A DNA stretch of 64,000 nt from Trinickia soli. Lineage in GTDB: Bacteria; Pseudomonadota; Gammaproteobacteria; Burkholderiales; Burkholderiaceae. Shown here in pieces: positions 8,409-17,723 of this stretch (position 1 is the stretch's first letter; the number at the start of each line of letters is the position of its first letter). A program made the position numbers and the translations under genes. The notes under the pieces were generated by a model, which made no database searches, was not told the origin of the DNA, and saw only the letters and a program-made list of their open reading frames with translations. Location: assembly GCF_002879855.1 (NCBI RefSeq), contig NZ_PNYB01000004.1:124001-188000 (forward strand), written 5' to 3'.

Positions 8409-9257
8409 ATGAACGCGAATTCCGTTTCGATCCCGCTTTCTGTCGTTGTGACGGGTGGTGGCCGCGGCATTGGCCTCGCGACCGTGCAGTTGCTCCTGGA
8501 ACGTGGCGGGAGCGTGGTGGTCGTCGATCTGGACGTGACGGGCGCCGACGAACTCGCGCGGCAGTACCCGCGGCGGTTACAGCGCTTCGCGGGCAGCGTG
8601 ACCGATGAGGCACGGCTACGGGAGATCCTCGAACTCGCGTCGCGGGAGGCCGAAGTGCCGCTGAACGGCCTCGTCAATTGCGCTGGAATTGCACCCATTC
8701 CGACGCCGATCGAGGACTGCCCTGTCGAGCAGTGGTCGCGTGTGCTCGAGTCGCACCTCACCGGCAGCTACATCGCATGCAAGGTGTTCGGCGCCGCATT
8801 CGCTCAATCTGGCGCGCCCGGATCGATCGTCAACGTTGCGTCAGTGCTCGCGCATCGCCCGGGGCCGGTGCTCGCATACGGTGCAGCGAAGAGCGGCGTC
8901 ATCAGCATGACCGAGGCGTTGGCGGCGCATTGGGCGGCCCGCCAAGTGCGTGTCAACGCAGTCGCCCCCGGCTGGACGGACACGCCGTTCGTGCGCCGCA
9001 AGGGCCGATCCGACAAGGAATTCCGCTCGATCCTCGATGCCACGCCGCAAGGCCGTCTGCTCGATGCGGCCGAGATCGCCGAGGTGATCCTGTTTCTCCT
9101 GTCGCCGGCCGCCAGTGCGGTGACCGGCTCGACCATCACCTGCGACGGCGGTTACGTCGCTGGTTCCGGCTGGGCGCCATACGGCGGCTTTCCGCGCATA
9201 CCGCGCGACGCGCCGGACCAATACGCGACGACTCATCCATCTCGGGAGACGGTATGA
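8409..9257 (+). CDS. short-chain dehydrogenase/reductase
   Basis: A 282-residue classical SDR with the nucleotide-binding TGGGRGIG near the N-terminus, NCAG in the middle and the catalytic Ser followed by YGAAK. It should oxidise an alcohol to a ketone or the reverse with NAD(P). The ATG at 8409 is used because GGAGG lies twelve bases upstream and the fold begins at once; a longer frame to 8346 exists. Its stop overlaps the next SDR start (ATGA at 9254-9257), so the two are translated together. A role before the monooxygenase, making its ketone substrate, is likely but inferred. Confidence 0.9.
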   Translation: MNANSVSIPLSVVVTGGGRGIGLATVQLLLERGGSVVVVDLDVTGADELARQYPRRLQRFAGSVTDEARLREILELASREAEVPLNGLVNCAGIAPIPTPIEDCPVEQWSRVLESHLTGSYIACKVFGAAFAQSGAPGSIVNVASVLAHRPGPVLAYGAAKSGVISMTEALAAHWAARQVRVNAVAPGWTDTPFVRRKGRSDKEFRSILDATPQGRLLDAAEIAEVILFLLSPAASAVTGSTITCDGGYVAGSGWAPYGGFPRIPRDAPDQYATTHPSRETV

Positions 9258-9973
9258 GGGACTTCATCAACCAGCAGATTGTGATCGCCGGCGCGGCCGG
9301 GGGGATCGGCCAGCAGATCGCTGCGCTGCTCGCCGATGCCGGCGCGACACTGCATTTGCTCGACATTCGTCACCCCGATGAGACTCGCGCGGTGAGCACA
9401 GCGTGCGCCCGCATCGCGTCGGTGCATCGGTGCAACGTCGCGCGACGCGCCGAGGTCGACGCTATCGCCGCGCAGATCGGCGCGGTAGACGTGCTGATCG
9501 ACGCAGCCGGAATCTGGCCGCACGACGACTGGATGTAGCCCGACTGGGATGAAGCGTTTGATCGCGTGATGGATGTCAACGTGCGTGGGCCGATCAATCT
9601 GGTGCGCGCGTTCATGCCTGGGATGATCGAGCGGCGCTACGGCAGGATCGTGCTGTGCGGATCGATTGCCGGATGGGCCGGCGGACTGATGTCCGGCCCG
9701 CACTATGTCGCCAGCAAGGGGGGCATTCATGCGCTGGTGCGCTGGTTTGCGCAGCAGGCGGTGGCGCACGGGGTCTGCGTGAACGGCGTCGCGCCGGGAC
9801 CGGTCGTCACGCCGATGACGCACGGCGCACATCACGATCTCGGCCGGTTCCCCCTCGGCCGGCTCGCCGAACCGAAGGAAGTCGCGCACGCGATGCGCTT
9901 TCTGTGCAGCCGCGACGCGAGCTATGTCTCGGGCACCGTAGTCGATGTGAATGGGGGCCTCTACATGCACTGA
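9254..9973 (+). pseudogene. second short-chain dehydrogenase, interrupted by an in-frame TAG
   Basis: Codons before and after 9536-9538 lie in one frame and together make a normal 238-residue SDR: GAAGGIG cofactor motif, catalytic Ser in CGSIAGW and YVASK. A single amber codon after HDDWM at codon 95 breaks it just before PDWDEAFDRVMDVN. Everything else is intact, so the lesion is recent, or is suppressed, or is a sequencing error. A restart at the ATG at 9566 would lack the cofactor-binding half and cannot be active alone. The gene overlaps the first SDR by four bases and precedes the transporter. Confidence 0.85.
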
Positions 9974-10040
9974 TCGAAAGCCGGCTGTCCCGCCCATCAT
10001 CTTCGCGGTCCGTTCAGAACCAGAGAGGAGACACTGAACC

Positions 10041-11375
10041 ATGCAATCGAATCACACATCTTTATCGTCGCCAATGACGCTGACGACTGCTGCGTCCTGG
10101 CTGATCACGTTCGCGGCCGGCTTCGGCTTATTCTTCGACGCATTCGCTTCGGTCATCTATACGGTCACGGTGCCGCTGGTGGCCAAGGAGTTCCACGTCT
10201 CGACGCACGTGTTGGCCGGCACCTTCGGCTCAGTGTTTCTCGTCGGCTATACCTTCGGCACGATCCTGTTCGGCGTGCTTGCCGATCGGCTCGGCAGGCG
10301 CTTGACGCTCGGGATCTCGATCGTCGGCTATGGCGTCGCGACGGCGCTCACCGGGCTGTCGAGCAGTATGCTGGCACTCGGCGGCCTGCGCTGCGTGACT
10401 GGCATCGGCGGGGCAGGCGAGTTCTCGGTCGGCTTCCCGTACGTGTCGGAAGTCTGGTCACGCAAGAAAATGGCGCGCGCGATCGGATTGACCTACGCGT
10501 TCTGGGGGCTCGGCTATTTCTTCACCATTTTCGTGTTCGAGACGCTGGTGCCGCGGTTCGGCTGGCGCGCTTCGTACTTCTTCGCGCTGATCCCCACGGC
10601 GTTGATTCTGATCGCACGGCTGCGCCTCGAAGAGTCGCCCCGCTTCGTCCACGTACTCGATGAGTTGAAGAAGCTCAATGCGAAAAAGACCACACTCGGC
10701 CAAGCGTGGCGCGTGCCGACGTACCGGCGCCGGTTGATCGCCGCGATCCTGATCGCGACCGCGATCACCTACGGCTACTACGCGCTCGCTTTCTACTTGT
10801 CGGCGTTCGTGGTCCACACTTACAACATGACACCGACCAACGCCGGCTGGTTCACGATGCTGTTCGTCGCCGGTGACATGTTCGGGATCCCGCTCGCGGT
10901 GCTCGCCGCGAATCGTTTCGGACGCCGCAAGTCGGCGCTGGTCGCCGGCGTGATCGGCATGATCGTGACCTTCCTGTGGTGGCAGGGCAATTTGTCGCTG
11001 CATTGGTTCGGCACGCTCGAGTTTCTCGGCTCGACTTTCATCGGCTTCGAATGGACCATCGCGCTGATCGTGCTGTGCGAAATTTTCCCGACCGAGATCC
11101 GCGCGTCGGCGTTCGGCTGGTCGCTCGGCATTGGGCGGATCATCTCGATCGCCGCGCCGGCAGTGACCGAACTGCTCGCGCACTACGTCGGTCTTGAACG
11201 CGCGATCCAATCGTCGGTGTTGATTTATCTGTGCCTGTTGGCCGGCTTCATTTTGCTGCCGGAGTCAAAAGCGATGGAATCGGGCGAGTTCGTACTGTCG
11301 CCCGGCGCACTCGACACCGAGCCGAAGCTCTCTGGAATCAGCACACCAGGCGAGGCAAAACTGGATACCTACTGA
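10041..11375 (+). CDS. MFS transporter, sugar/aromatic-acid symporter type
   Basis: A 444-residue twelve-helix major facilitator. Helix 1 carries FGLFFDAFASVIY, the loop 2-3 motif is GVLADRLGRRLTL, helix 4 has RCVTGIGGAGEFS, and the second-half loop is ANRFGRRKSAL. A charged C-terminal tail of about 35 residues follows the last helix. AGAGGAGAC lies nine bases upstream of the ATG. It is the third gene of the SDR operon and is followed at once by a terminator, so it probably imports the substrate of this cluster. The substrate is not predictable from sequence. Confidence 0.88.
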   Translation: MQSNHTSLSSPMTLTTAASWLITFAAGFGLFFDAFASVIYTVTVPLVAKEFHVSTHVLAGTFGSVFLVGYTFGTILFGVLADRLGRRLTLGISIVGYGVATALTGLSSSMLALGGLRCVTGIGGAGEFSVGFPYVSEVWSRKKMARAIGLTYAFWGLGYFFTIFVFETLVPRFGWRASYFFALIPTALILIARLRLEESPRFVHVLDELKKLNAKKTTLGQAWRVPTYRRRLIAAILIATAITYGYYALAFYLSAFVVHTYNMTPTNAGWFTMLFVAGDMFGIPLAVLAANRFGRRKSALVAGVIGMIVTFLWWQGNLSLHWFGTLEFLGSTFIGFEWTIALIVLCEIFPTEIRASAFGWSLGIGRIISIAAPAVTELLAHYVGLERAIQSSVLIYLCLLAGFILLPESKAMESGEFVLSPGALDTEPKLSGISTPGEAKLDTY

Positions 11376-11414
11376 GAACAGGGACCGCACCGGCGAGTGA
11401 GTGGCGCCGGAAGT

Positions 11415-11446
11415 AAGACGCCCGAGTATGGCTCGGGCGTTTTCGT
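11415..11446 (+). terminator. terminator of the SDR-MFS operon
   Basis: ACGCCCGAG (11418-11426) pairs with CTCGGGCGT (11432-11440) over nine bases with a five-base loop, followed by TTTCGTCT. This is a standard rho-independent terminator 40 bases after the transporter stop. Confidence 0.85.
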
Positions 11447-11504
11447 CTAACGATCGCGGCTACACGTATTTGAGCCCATCGCGCCCATCGACGTAGGAGA
11501 GTTC

Positions 11505-12425
11505 ATGCCGCTGGATCAGGAAATTGTGCAGGTGTTGCAGGCGCTTGAAGGCGCACCACCGATGGAGAGCCTGCCCGTCGACGTGCTGCGCACGAGCATC
11601 GCCTATCCGCCGCTCGAGAGCCGCACGCCGGTCGGCAGCGTCGAAGAACTGACGGTCCCCGCACAAGACCATGCGTTGCGCGCGCGTCTTTATCGGCCCG
11701 CCGAGCCGCGCAGCCGAGGTCTGATGGTGTTTTTTCACGGCGGCGGCTTCGTGTTCGGCAACCTGGAGACACACGATCACGTGTGCCGCGATCTATGCGT
11801 GGGCGCGGGATGCGCGTTGCTCGCCATCGAGTACCGGCTCGCGCCCGAGCATCGCTTTCCGCTGCCGGCTGACGACTGTCTGAACGCAACGCGCTGGGTG
11901 GGCGAGCATGCCGCATCGCTTGGCTTCGACCCGATGCGGATCGTGCTGGTCGGCGATAGCGCGGGCGGCAATCTCGCCACCGTGACGTCGCTGCGGCTGC
12001 GTGACGAGGGGGGGCCCACCGTGCGCGCCCAGGCGCTCATCTATCCGGTCACCGACTATCACACGCCGGCCACGGGCTCGTACATCGAGAATGGGACAGG
12101 CTACTCGCTGACGCGCGCGGCGATGATCCGCTTCTGGGGCGACTACCTCGAAAAAGCTGAGCACGCACTGCATCCGCATGCGTCGCCGTTGCGCGCGCCG
12201 GATTTGTCGCGGTTGCCGCCGACCCTCGTGCAGACCGCGGAGTTCGATCCGCTGCGCGACGAAGGCGAGGCGTTTGCGCATCGGCTGCTTGATGCGGGCG
12301 TGACGGTGACGCTATGGCGCGAAGCAGGACTCATTCATGGCTTCGCGCGCATGGGGCTCGCATCGGCTGCCGCAAAGCGCGCGAGCGCGCGCTGCGCGCA
12401 GTGGATCGCCGCGGCGCTCTGCTGA
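11505..12425 (+). CDS. alpha/beta hydrolase, hormone-sensitive-lipase family
   Basis: A 306-residue cytoplasmic esterase. It has the oxyanion-hole motif HGGGF (about residue 76), nucleophile elbow GDSAGGN (about residue 150), the acid in EFDPLRDEG and the catalytic His in LIHGF near the C-terminus. This is the complete triad of the HSL (bacterial family IV) esterases. AGGAGAG precedes the ATG. It stands behind the terminator of the SDR-MFS operon and thus has its own transcript, but its reaction, ester hydrolysis, is the logical step after a Baeyer-Villiger oxidation. Confidence 0.9.
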   Translation: MPLDQEIVQVLQALEGAPPMESLPVDVLRTSIAYPPLESRTPVGSVEELTVPAQDHALRARLYRPAEPRSRGLMVFFHGGGFVFGNLETHDHVCRDLCVGAGCALLAIEYRLAPEHRFPLPADDCLNATRWVGEHAASLGFDPMRIVLVGDSAGGNLATVTSLRLRDEGGPTVRAQALIYPVTDYHTPATGSYIENGTGYSLTRAAMIRFWGDYLEKAEHALHPHASPLRAPDLSRLPPTLVQTAEFDPLRDEGEAFAHRLLDAGVTVTLWREAGLIHGFARMGLASAAAKRASARCAQWIAAALC

Positions 12426-12597
12426 ATCGGGCGATTCCCCATGCAGCGCGTCGATATCGTCACCCCTGACGTAACACGTCGAATGCTGAGCGGGTTTCTT
12501 ATCGTCGGTCAGCCAGAAATGGATCCCGGCGTTACCGCGCGCGGCCACGTCGTAAGAAAGCGTTCATGATGGAACGTCCTACTCTCACGTATTCGTT

Positions 12598-12879
12598 TCA
12601 GTGCAACTGACACGTATATTCACCGCCCCACGTGCCATTGGTGCATCTGCTACATACATATCGCGGACAGTTCGTTATTCCCTGTCCCGGCATGGCGCAT
12701 CTGGAAGCAATCGTACCGTCCGCAACGGGCCCATCTGCGCTTTGGCAGGCACCGCCCGCCGATTTGACGGTGACGGTTTGATCGGCTGGTGCGGTAGCCC
12801 CGCTCATCTGCGAACACGCGGCAACCATGAGCAAGACGCCCATGATCGATAGCAGTTTGAAACATCGATTCGACGACAT
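12598..12879 (-). CDS. small cysteine-rich lipoprotein
   Basis: A 93-residue predicted lipoprotein. The signal peptide MSSNRCFKLLSIMGVLLM ends in the lipobox VAAC with Cys22 as the lipid site. The mature part carries six further cysteines (ACQS, SRCAM, NCPRYVCSRC, YTCQ), which suggests disulfides outside the cytoplasm. GGGAGG lies seven bases before the ATG at 12879; the longer upstream frame has no support. I recognise no family. It stands alone between two plus-strand genes. Confidence 0.75.
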   Translation of the reverse strand: MSSNRCFKLLSIMGVLLMVAACSQMSGATAPADQTVTVKSAGGACQSADGPVADGTIASRCAMPGQGITNCPRYVCSRCTNGTWGGEYTCQLH

Positions 12880-13184
12880 CGCACACCTCCCACCCGTGCG
12901 TAAACGCGGCTTCGAGAAATAAGCATTGGGCTCACAAGACGATCGCAGTGCAAGGTAATGCGAAGAGGCCATCAATACAAAAACGTAAATAGCAGCCCCT
13001 CTATTCCACTCACTGGCGGGTTTGCCCGGAGATTCTGTCTGACGGCCGCATCACGAACGGCGCAGAATCCGTGCAGCGATGGCCCGCGGCGCGAGACATC
13101 GGAATCCCACGCATCGGCCCGACAGCGCAGGGAGGGTATGAAAAATGCTCGTGCGCCTGTCGTGGCCCCTACCAGGAGAAGGTC
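12880..13184. other. gene-free stretch between two lipoprotein genes
   Basis: These 305 bases separate the divergent small lipoprotein and the large PQQ-like lipoprotein and must hold both promoters. I see no palindrome or strong -35/-10 pair. AGGAGAAGG at the right end is the ribosome site of the next gene. Confidence 0.5.
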
Positions 13185-14888
13185 ATGCCCTGCAGCGATC
13201 GCCGCTTCTTCGCGTCTGCAAGCGTTCGGCGCAGCGCATTTGCCTGTCTTCTCGCACTCATCTTCACGTCGTGCAGCGGCGGCAGCTCCGCCAATGGCGC
13301 CCCCGCCGGCAGCGCGGGCGGTGCCGGCAGCGGTGCCGGCAGCGGAACTGGAACTGGAACTGGAACTGGAAGCACCGCATCCGCCACCGATGTCCTCACC
13401 TATCACAACGACATCGCTCGAACAGGTCAGTACCTGGCGGAAACGACGCTCACGCCCGCGAACGTCAACGCGGCCCATTTCGGCAAGGTCGCATTCCTCT
13501 CCACCGACGGCAAAGTCGACGCACAACCGCTGTATGTAAGCAACGAGCCCGTCAACGGCGCGACGCACAACGTCGTCTACGTCGTGACCGAACATGCGAG
13601 CCTCTATGCGTTCGACGCCGACAGCAACGCGGTACTTTGGCAACGCTCGCTGCTCGGCAGCGGTGAAAGCACGAGCGACAACCGCGGCTGCACTCAGATC
13701 ACGCCCGAGATCGGCATCACGTCGACGCCGGTCATCGATCGCTCTCGTGGCGCGCATGGGGTGCTCTATGCCGTTGCAATGAGCAAGGATGCAAGTGGCA
13801 ACTATCACCAACGCCTGCATGCGCTCGATCTATCAACGGGCGCCGAGGTGCTCGGGGGGCCGACCGATATCTCCGCCACGTTTCCCGGCAACGGCGCAAA
13901 CAGCACGAACGGCATCACCTCGTTCGATCCGAAGCAATACGCCGAACGGCAAGCCCTGACGCTGATCAACGGCAATGTCTATCTCGCCTGGACCTCGCAC
14001 TGCGACCAAGGCGCATACGGCGGCTGGGTGATGGCGTACAGCGCCGATACGCTGGCGCAAACGAGCGTTCTGAACGTGACGCCGAACGGCAGCGAAGGCT
14101 CCATATGGATGAGCGGCGCAGGGATGGCCTCCGATAGCACGTCGCTGTATTTGCTCGACGCCAACGGTACGTTCGACACCACGCTGACGAGCAGCGGCCT
14201 ACCGTCGCACGGCGATTACGGCAACACGTTCCTCAAGCTGGCGATCTCGCCGAAACTTGCCGTCAGCGATTACTTCGCGCCGTTCGACACGGTGACGCAA
14301 TCGAACCAGGACGTCGACCTGGGTTCGGGCGGCGCGCTCGTCTTGCCCGATCTCGTCGATGCAAACGGTAAGACCCGACATCTCGCGGTGGGCGCGGGCA
14401 AGGCCAACAAGATCTACGTCGTCGATCGCGACGCAATGGGCAGGTTCAACAGCACGCGCAATGCGATCTGGCAGGAGATCGACGGGCAACTGGGCGGCGG
14501 GGTATTCGGCATGCCGGCGTACTTTGCCAACGTGGTCTATTACGGCGCGGTGGGCGACAACCTCAAAGCGTTTCCGATCGCATCGGCCCGGCTAGCCGCC
14601 ACGCCAGGTTCAAAAAGCCCCGAAACCTTCGCTTATCCCGGTGCGACGCCGAGCATCTCGGCCAACGGCACGCAGAACGCGATCGTCTGGGCCGCGGAGA
14701 ACGGCAGCGTGGGCGCGTTACACGCATTCAACGCAAGCAATCTCTCGCAGGAGCTCTACAACAGCAATCAATCGGGCGCCCGCGATACGTTCGGCGCCGG
14801 CAACAAGTTCATCACGCCGATGATCGCGCATGGACATGTTTACGTCGGCGCGACGAACGGCGTGGCGGTGTTCGGGTTGTTGCAATAG
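13185..14888 (+). CDS. secreted lipoprotein with PQQ-like beta-propeller
   Basis: A 567-residue exported protein. The signal peptide ends in the lipobox FTSC (Cys30). Next comes a flexible linker of Gly, Ser, Thr and Ala with a repeated Gly-Thr stretch encoded by four GGAACT hexamers (13344-13367). The rest is a repeat-rich all-beta domain with phrases such as VVYVVTEHASLYAFDAD, NKIYVVDRDAMG and GHVYVGATNGVAVFG that mark PQQ/quinoprotein-like propellers. No metal or PQQ ligand pattern of a real alcohol dehydrogenase is visible, so it is more likely a binding or scaffold protein of the cell envelope. AGGAGAAGG just before the ATG supports this start. Confidence 0.8.
   Translation: MPCSDRRFFASASVRRSAFACLLALIFTSCSGGSSANGAPAGSAGGAGSGAGSGTGTGTGTGSTASATDVLTYHNDIARTGQYLAETTLTPANVNAAHFGKVAFLSTDGKVDAQPLYVSNEPVNGATHNVVYVVTEHASLYAFDADSNAVLWQRSLLGSGESTSDNRGCTQITPEIGITSTPVIDRSRGAHGVLYAVAMSKDASGNYHQRLHALDLSTGAEVLGGPTDISATFPGNGANSTNGITSFDPKQYAERQALTLINGNVYLAWTSHCDQGAYGGWVMAYSADTLAQTSVLNVTPNGSEGSIWMSGAGMASDSTSLYLLDANGTFDTTLTSSGLPSHGDYGNTFLKLAISPKLAVSDYFAPFDTVTQSNQDVDLGSGGALVLPDLVDANGKTRHLAVGAGKANKIYVVDRDAMGRFNSTRNAIWQEIDGQLGGGVFGMPAYFANVVYYGAVGDNLKAFPIASARLAATPGSKSPETFAYPGATPSISANGTQNAIVWAAENGSVGALHAFNASNLSQELYNSNQSGARDTFGAGNKFITPMIAHGHVYVGATNGVAVFGLLQ
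13344..13370 (+). repeat. GGAACT hexamer repeat inside a coding region
   Basis: Four exact tandem copies of GGAACT plus GGA encode alternating Gly-Thr in the linker of the lipoprotein. Because the unit is six bases, copy-number change would alter linker length without shifting the frame. Confidence 0.8.
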
Positions 14889-15052
14889 GCGGACCGCGAC
14901 GCGACCGAAACGCTTCGGAAGAGGCTGGCGCCCACACACCTCATCGCACGCCAGATTAAAAGGGCCGTCATAAGCAAACTGTAAAATTGCCGCTCCGCCC
15001 GGCAACGGACAACGCGCGTCCCTTGCCCGGCTCACAAAAGGAACGACATTTC

Positions 15053-15583
15053 ATGCACCAACGCCATCCCCTAGAAAAACTGCTCGAATTCTTCCTGTTC
15101 AAATCGCGCTGGCTGCTGGCGCCGTTCTACGTCGGCCTCGTGCTCGCGCTCGTGATGTTGCTCGTGGCCTTCGTCGGCGAACTCGCCCATGGGCTGCAAG
15201 GTATCTGGCACGCGACGCCCGAACAGATCATCCTCACGGCGCTTGGCCTTATCGATCTTTCGCTTGCGGCCAGTCTCGTCGTCATCGTGATTTTTTCCGG
15301 CTACGAGAATTTCATTTCGAAGATCGATACGGGCGATAGCGAAGATCGGCCGAGTTGGATGGGGACGCTCGATTTTTCCGGTTTGAAGATGAAGCTGATC
15401 GGCTCGATCGTCGCCATCTCAGCCATTTCGCTGCTGCGCGCGTTCATGAGCCTGACGGAAAAAGACATCTCGCTCGACGAGCCGCGCCTGCGCTGGCTCG
15501 TGATCCTGCATCTGACCTTTATCGTGTCCGGCGTGCTGTTCGCCTCGATGGACTGGATCGCCGCGCGCTCCGAGAAGCACTGA
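15053..15583 (+). CDS. UPF0114 (YqhA-like) inner-membrane protein
   Basis: A 176-residue membrane protein with four hydrophobic segments (about residues 17-45, 58-85, 113-134 and 148-165) and the family phrase SGYENFISKID after the second. Its function in any bacterium is unproven as far as I know. The ATG at 15053 has AAAGGA ten bases upstream; the frame opens earlier without support. It converges with the diguanylate cyclase gene. Confidence 0.85.
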   Translation: MHQRHPLEKLLEFFLFKSRWLLAPFYVGLVLALVMLLVAFVGELAHGLQGIWHATPEQIILTALGLIDLSLAASLVVIVIFSGYENFISKIDTGDSEDRPSWMGTLDFSGLKMKLIGSIVAISAISLLRAFMSLTEKDISLDEPRLRWLVILHLTFIVSGVLFASMDWIAARSEKH

Positions 15584-15664
15584 GCAAACGCGATCGATGT
15601 TGCGCGGCTGGCGCGTTGGCCGGATGGCCGGACCGCGGGATTGCGCGGCCGGCAACGCATGCGC

Positions 15665-16618
15665 TCAAGCGGGATGGGGATGAAACAGGCACACGCGGTT
15701 GCGGCCGCCGTGCTTGGCGTCGTATAGCGCCTGATCGGCCTGCGCCACGAGCGCGGCCACGCTGGTCAATCCGTCGGTGCTGACGCAGCCGCCGACGCTC
15801 ACTGTGACCTTCAACGCGCCCGTCGATGCTTCGAGTGCGTCGTTCTCGATCGCGGCGCGAATCTTTTCGGCCACCACGGCAGCGCCGGCCTCGTCACAAT
15901 GCGGCAGCACCACGATGAATTCCTCGCCGCCGTAACGGGCCAGGATATCGCTGCTGCGCAATTGCGGCGATACGATCGCCGCGATGTTACGCAGCACGGC
16001 ATCGCCTGTCGGGTGACCGTAGGTATCGTTGACGCGCTTGAAGTGGTCGATGTCGAACAAGAGGACGGCGAACGTTTCATGGTGCCGCGTCCAGCTGTTG
16101 TATTCCGACTCCAGGCGGCCATCGATATGGCGACGGTTATAAAGGCCCGTCAATGCATCGCGTTCCGATGAATCGCGCAATGCATCGAGCGCGACTTCAC
16201 GCTCTTTCCATGCGACAGCCAGTTCGGTCACATCGGCGATCGTGACGCACACCGCCACCACTTCGCCGTTCTCGATCAGCGGCATGAACGCGCAGTCCTG
16301 CTGCATCAGGTCGAGCGAGCCCGTGATCGGGCAATCGTGCTCGAACGGCAAGAGCCACGGGCGATGCTGCCACGACGAAAACGAGCCGCTGTGGAGCAGA
16401 AACACGGTGTCGAATTTGCGCTTGAGCCAGGCGCGCGGCGCGTCCGGAAAACAATCGAAGAAGCTGCGGCCGATCGCTTGCGCGGCGGCCAAGCCGCTGT
16501 GCTCATCCATGAATCGATTCCACAGCACGATGCGGTAATCGCGATCCACAGCGAAAATGCCGAGCCCGACGCGCTCCAGCGCGAGCTCGCTCAAGCGGGC
16601 GGTGCCTGGGATATCCAT
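15665..16618 (-). CDS. diguanylate cyclase with N-terminal PAS-like domain
   Basis: A 317-residue cytoplasmic protein that would make cyclic di-GMP from two GTP. Residues 1-125 look like a PAS sensor (GLGIFAVDRDYRIVLWN), then a short coiled linker, then a GGDEF domain with the active-site GGEEF. Five residues before it lies RSSD, an intact RxxD inhibitory site, so product feedback is expected. The ATG at 16618 is chosen; a TTG two codons upstream is possible. It is the last gene of an operon behind a CheY-like receiver and a CheC-like phosphatase. Confidence 0.92.
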   Translation of the reverse strand: MDIPGTARLSELALERVGLGIFAVDRDYRIVLWNRFMDEHSGLAAAQAIGRSFFDCFPDAPRAWLKRKFDTVFLLHSGSFSSWQHRPWLLPFEHDCPITGSLDLMQQDCAFMPLIENGEVVAVCVTIADVTELAVAWKEREVALDALRDSSERDALTGLYNRRHIDGRLESEYNSWTRHHETFAVLLFDIDHFKRVNDTYGHPTGDAVLRNIAAIVSPQLRSSDILARYGGEEFIVVLPHCDEAGAAVVAEKIRAAIENDALEASTGALKVTVSVGGCVSTDGLTSVAALVAQADQALYDAKHGGRNRVCLFHPHPA

Positions 16619-16635
16619 CTGCAACTTCTATCAGT

Positions 16636-17265
16636 TCAAAGATTCGCGAGAAAGCCGTCGATCGCGGACACGAGCGACTGCACTGCTTTGGCCGTCATCA
16701 GCGTCAACAAATGCGAACCGAAAACGCCGTCTTCGGTCTGCAGGTTCACCTCGAGCAACAACGCTCTGTCCCAAGGCAGCTTCGACGGATGCAAGACGTC
16801 TTCGAGGTCCAGCTGCACGCCGATCAGCCGCGGCGGCGTGAACGTCGGCGACTGCTCGAGTTGTTCGAACAGGCCCGTCAAACACGCGCCCGCAATCAGA
16901 TTCGCCACATCGGACAACACTTCGGCGTCCGACATCTCCTCGTCGTTCGCTTCAGCAGCCGATTCCTGCGAGCGGAACACGAATTTCATATGCGCGGCGC
17001 TGCGGCTGTCGAACAGCGAAATCGCCTCGCCGGCGATCTCGCATCGAAAACTCTGGCGCAGCGCGGTCACCGGTTCGGAGAAATCGAGCATGTCGCGTAC
17101 GGCCGACGGCAGCGTGTCGGTATCGACCATGCGGATGCGCGGCACGGAGAGATGCACGAACCGTCCCAGCAGCGCAGCGAGACGCGCGCCCGCCTGGCCC
17201 ATGCCAATGTTCGCGATCTCCTGTAGCGCATCGCGCTGGTCTTCGGTGAGGATAGGCTCACTCAT
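16636..17265 (-). CDS. CheC-like chemotaxis phosphatase
   Basis: A 209-residue protein of the CheC/CheX/FliY type, which removes phosphate from CheY-like receivers. The first active-site motif ALQEIANIGMGQAG (Glu and Asn three residues apart) lies near residues 14-27 and a second related helix, LSDVANLIAG, near 143-152. Its start overlaps the end of the receiver gene by eight bases, so the two are coupled and the receiver is its likely substrate. Such orphan pairs outside a full chemotaxis operon often work in regulated signalling. The cyclase follows after 17 bases. Confidence 0.85.
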   Translation of the reverse strand: MSEPILTEDQRDALQEIANIGMGQAGARLAALLGRFVHLSVPRIRMVDTDTLPSAVRDMLDFSEPVTALRQSFRCEIAGEAISLFDSRSAAHMKFVFRSQESAAEANDEEMSDAEVLSDVANLIAGACLTGLFEQLEQSPTFTPPRLIGVQLDLEDVLHPSKLPWDRALLLEVNLQTEDGVFGSHLLTLMTAKAVQSLVSAIDGFLANL

Positions 17266-17626
17266 ACAATCCGTACTCTTTCAGGATAGGCACCAGCTTC
17301 GCGCTCGTCACCGGCTTGTCGATGAAAGCAACGGCACCCAGCGCTTTGACACGCGCCTTGGCCTCGGGCTGAATGTCGGCCGACACCACAATCACGAAGC
17401 TGTCGAGTCCTTCCGAGCGCACGGTTTCAAGCACGTCGAAACCGGTCATGCCGGGCATCGTCAGGTCGAGAAACATGACCGACGCCTGCCCCGCCCGGTA
17501 AGCGGCCAGCGCGTCCGGCCCATTCGCGGCTTGCGTAATTTCGACGTCCCACGCTTCCGGCAAAGCGTTGATCAGCAGTCGGCGGGCGAGCGTCGAGTCG
17601 TCCACCACCAGTACAGGCAATCCCAT
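17258..17626 (-). CDS. single-domain response regulator (CheY-like)
   Basis: A 122-residue receiver without output domain. Acidic pair VVDDS, phospho-acceptor Asp in MFLDLTMPG, switch residue in VSAD and the invariant Lys in FIDKP are all present. AAGGAAC precedes the ATG. It heads the operon with CheC and a diguanylate cyclase. Its kinase is not in the window. It may connect a sensor to motility or to cyclic di-GMP control; this is inferred from gene order only. Confidence 0.9.
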   Translation of the reverse strand: MGLPVLVVDDSTLARRLLINALPEAWDVEITQAANGPDALAAYRAGQASVMFLDLTMPGMTGFDVLETVRSEGLDSFVIVVSADIQPEAKARVKALGAVAFIDKPVTSAKLVPILKEYGLYE

Positions 17627-17723
17627 TTCGGCAGTTCCTTATAACCACGTCCGGTATAACGGCCGGCCCGATGGGATCTGAAGTACTCATAAACCCCAAC
17701 GCAAAAATCGATTACAGATTGGG

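Noticed and set aside
13185-14888. PQQ-dependent alcohol dehydrogenase
   Set aside because: Propeller repeats are present but the PQQ ligands, the Ca site and the vicinal Cys pair are not visible.
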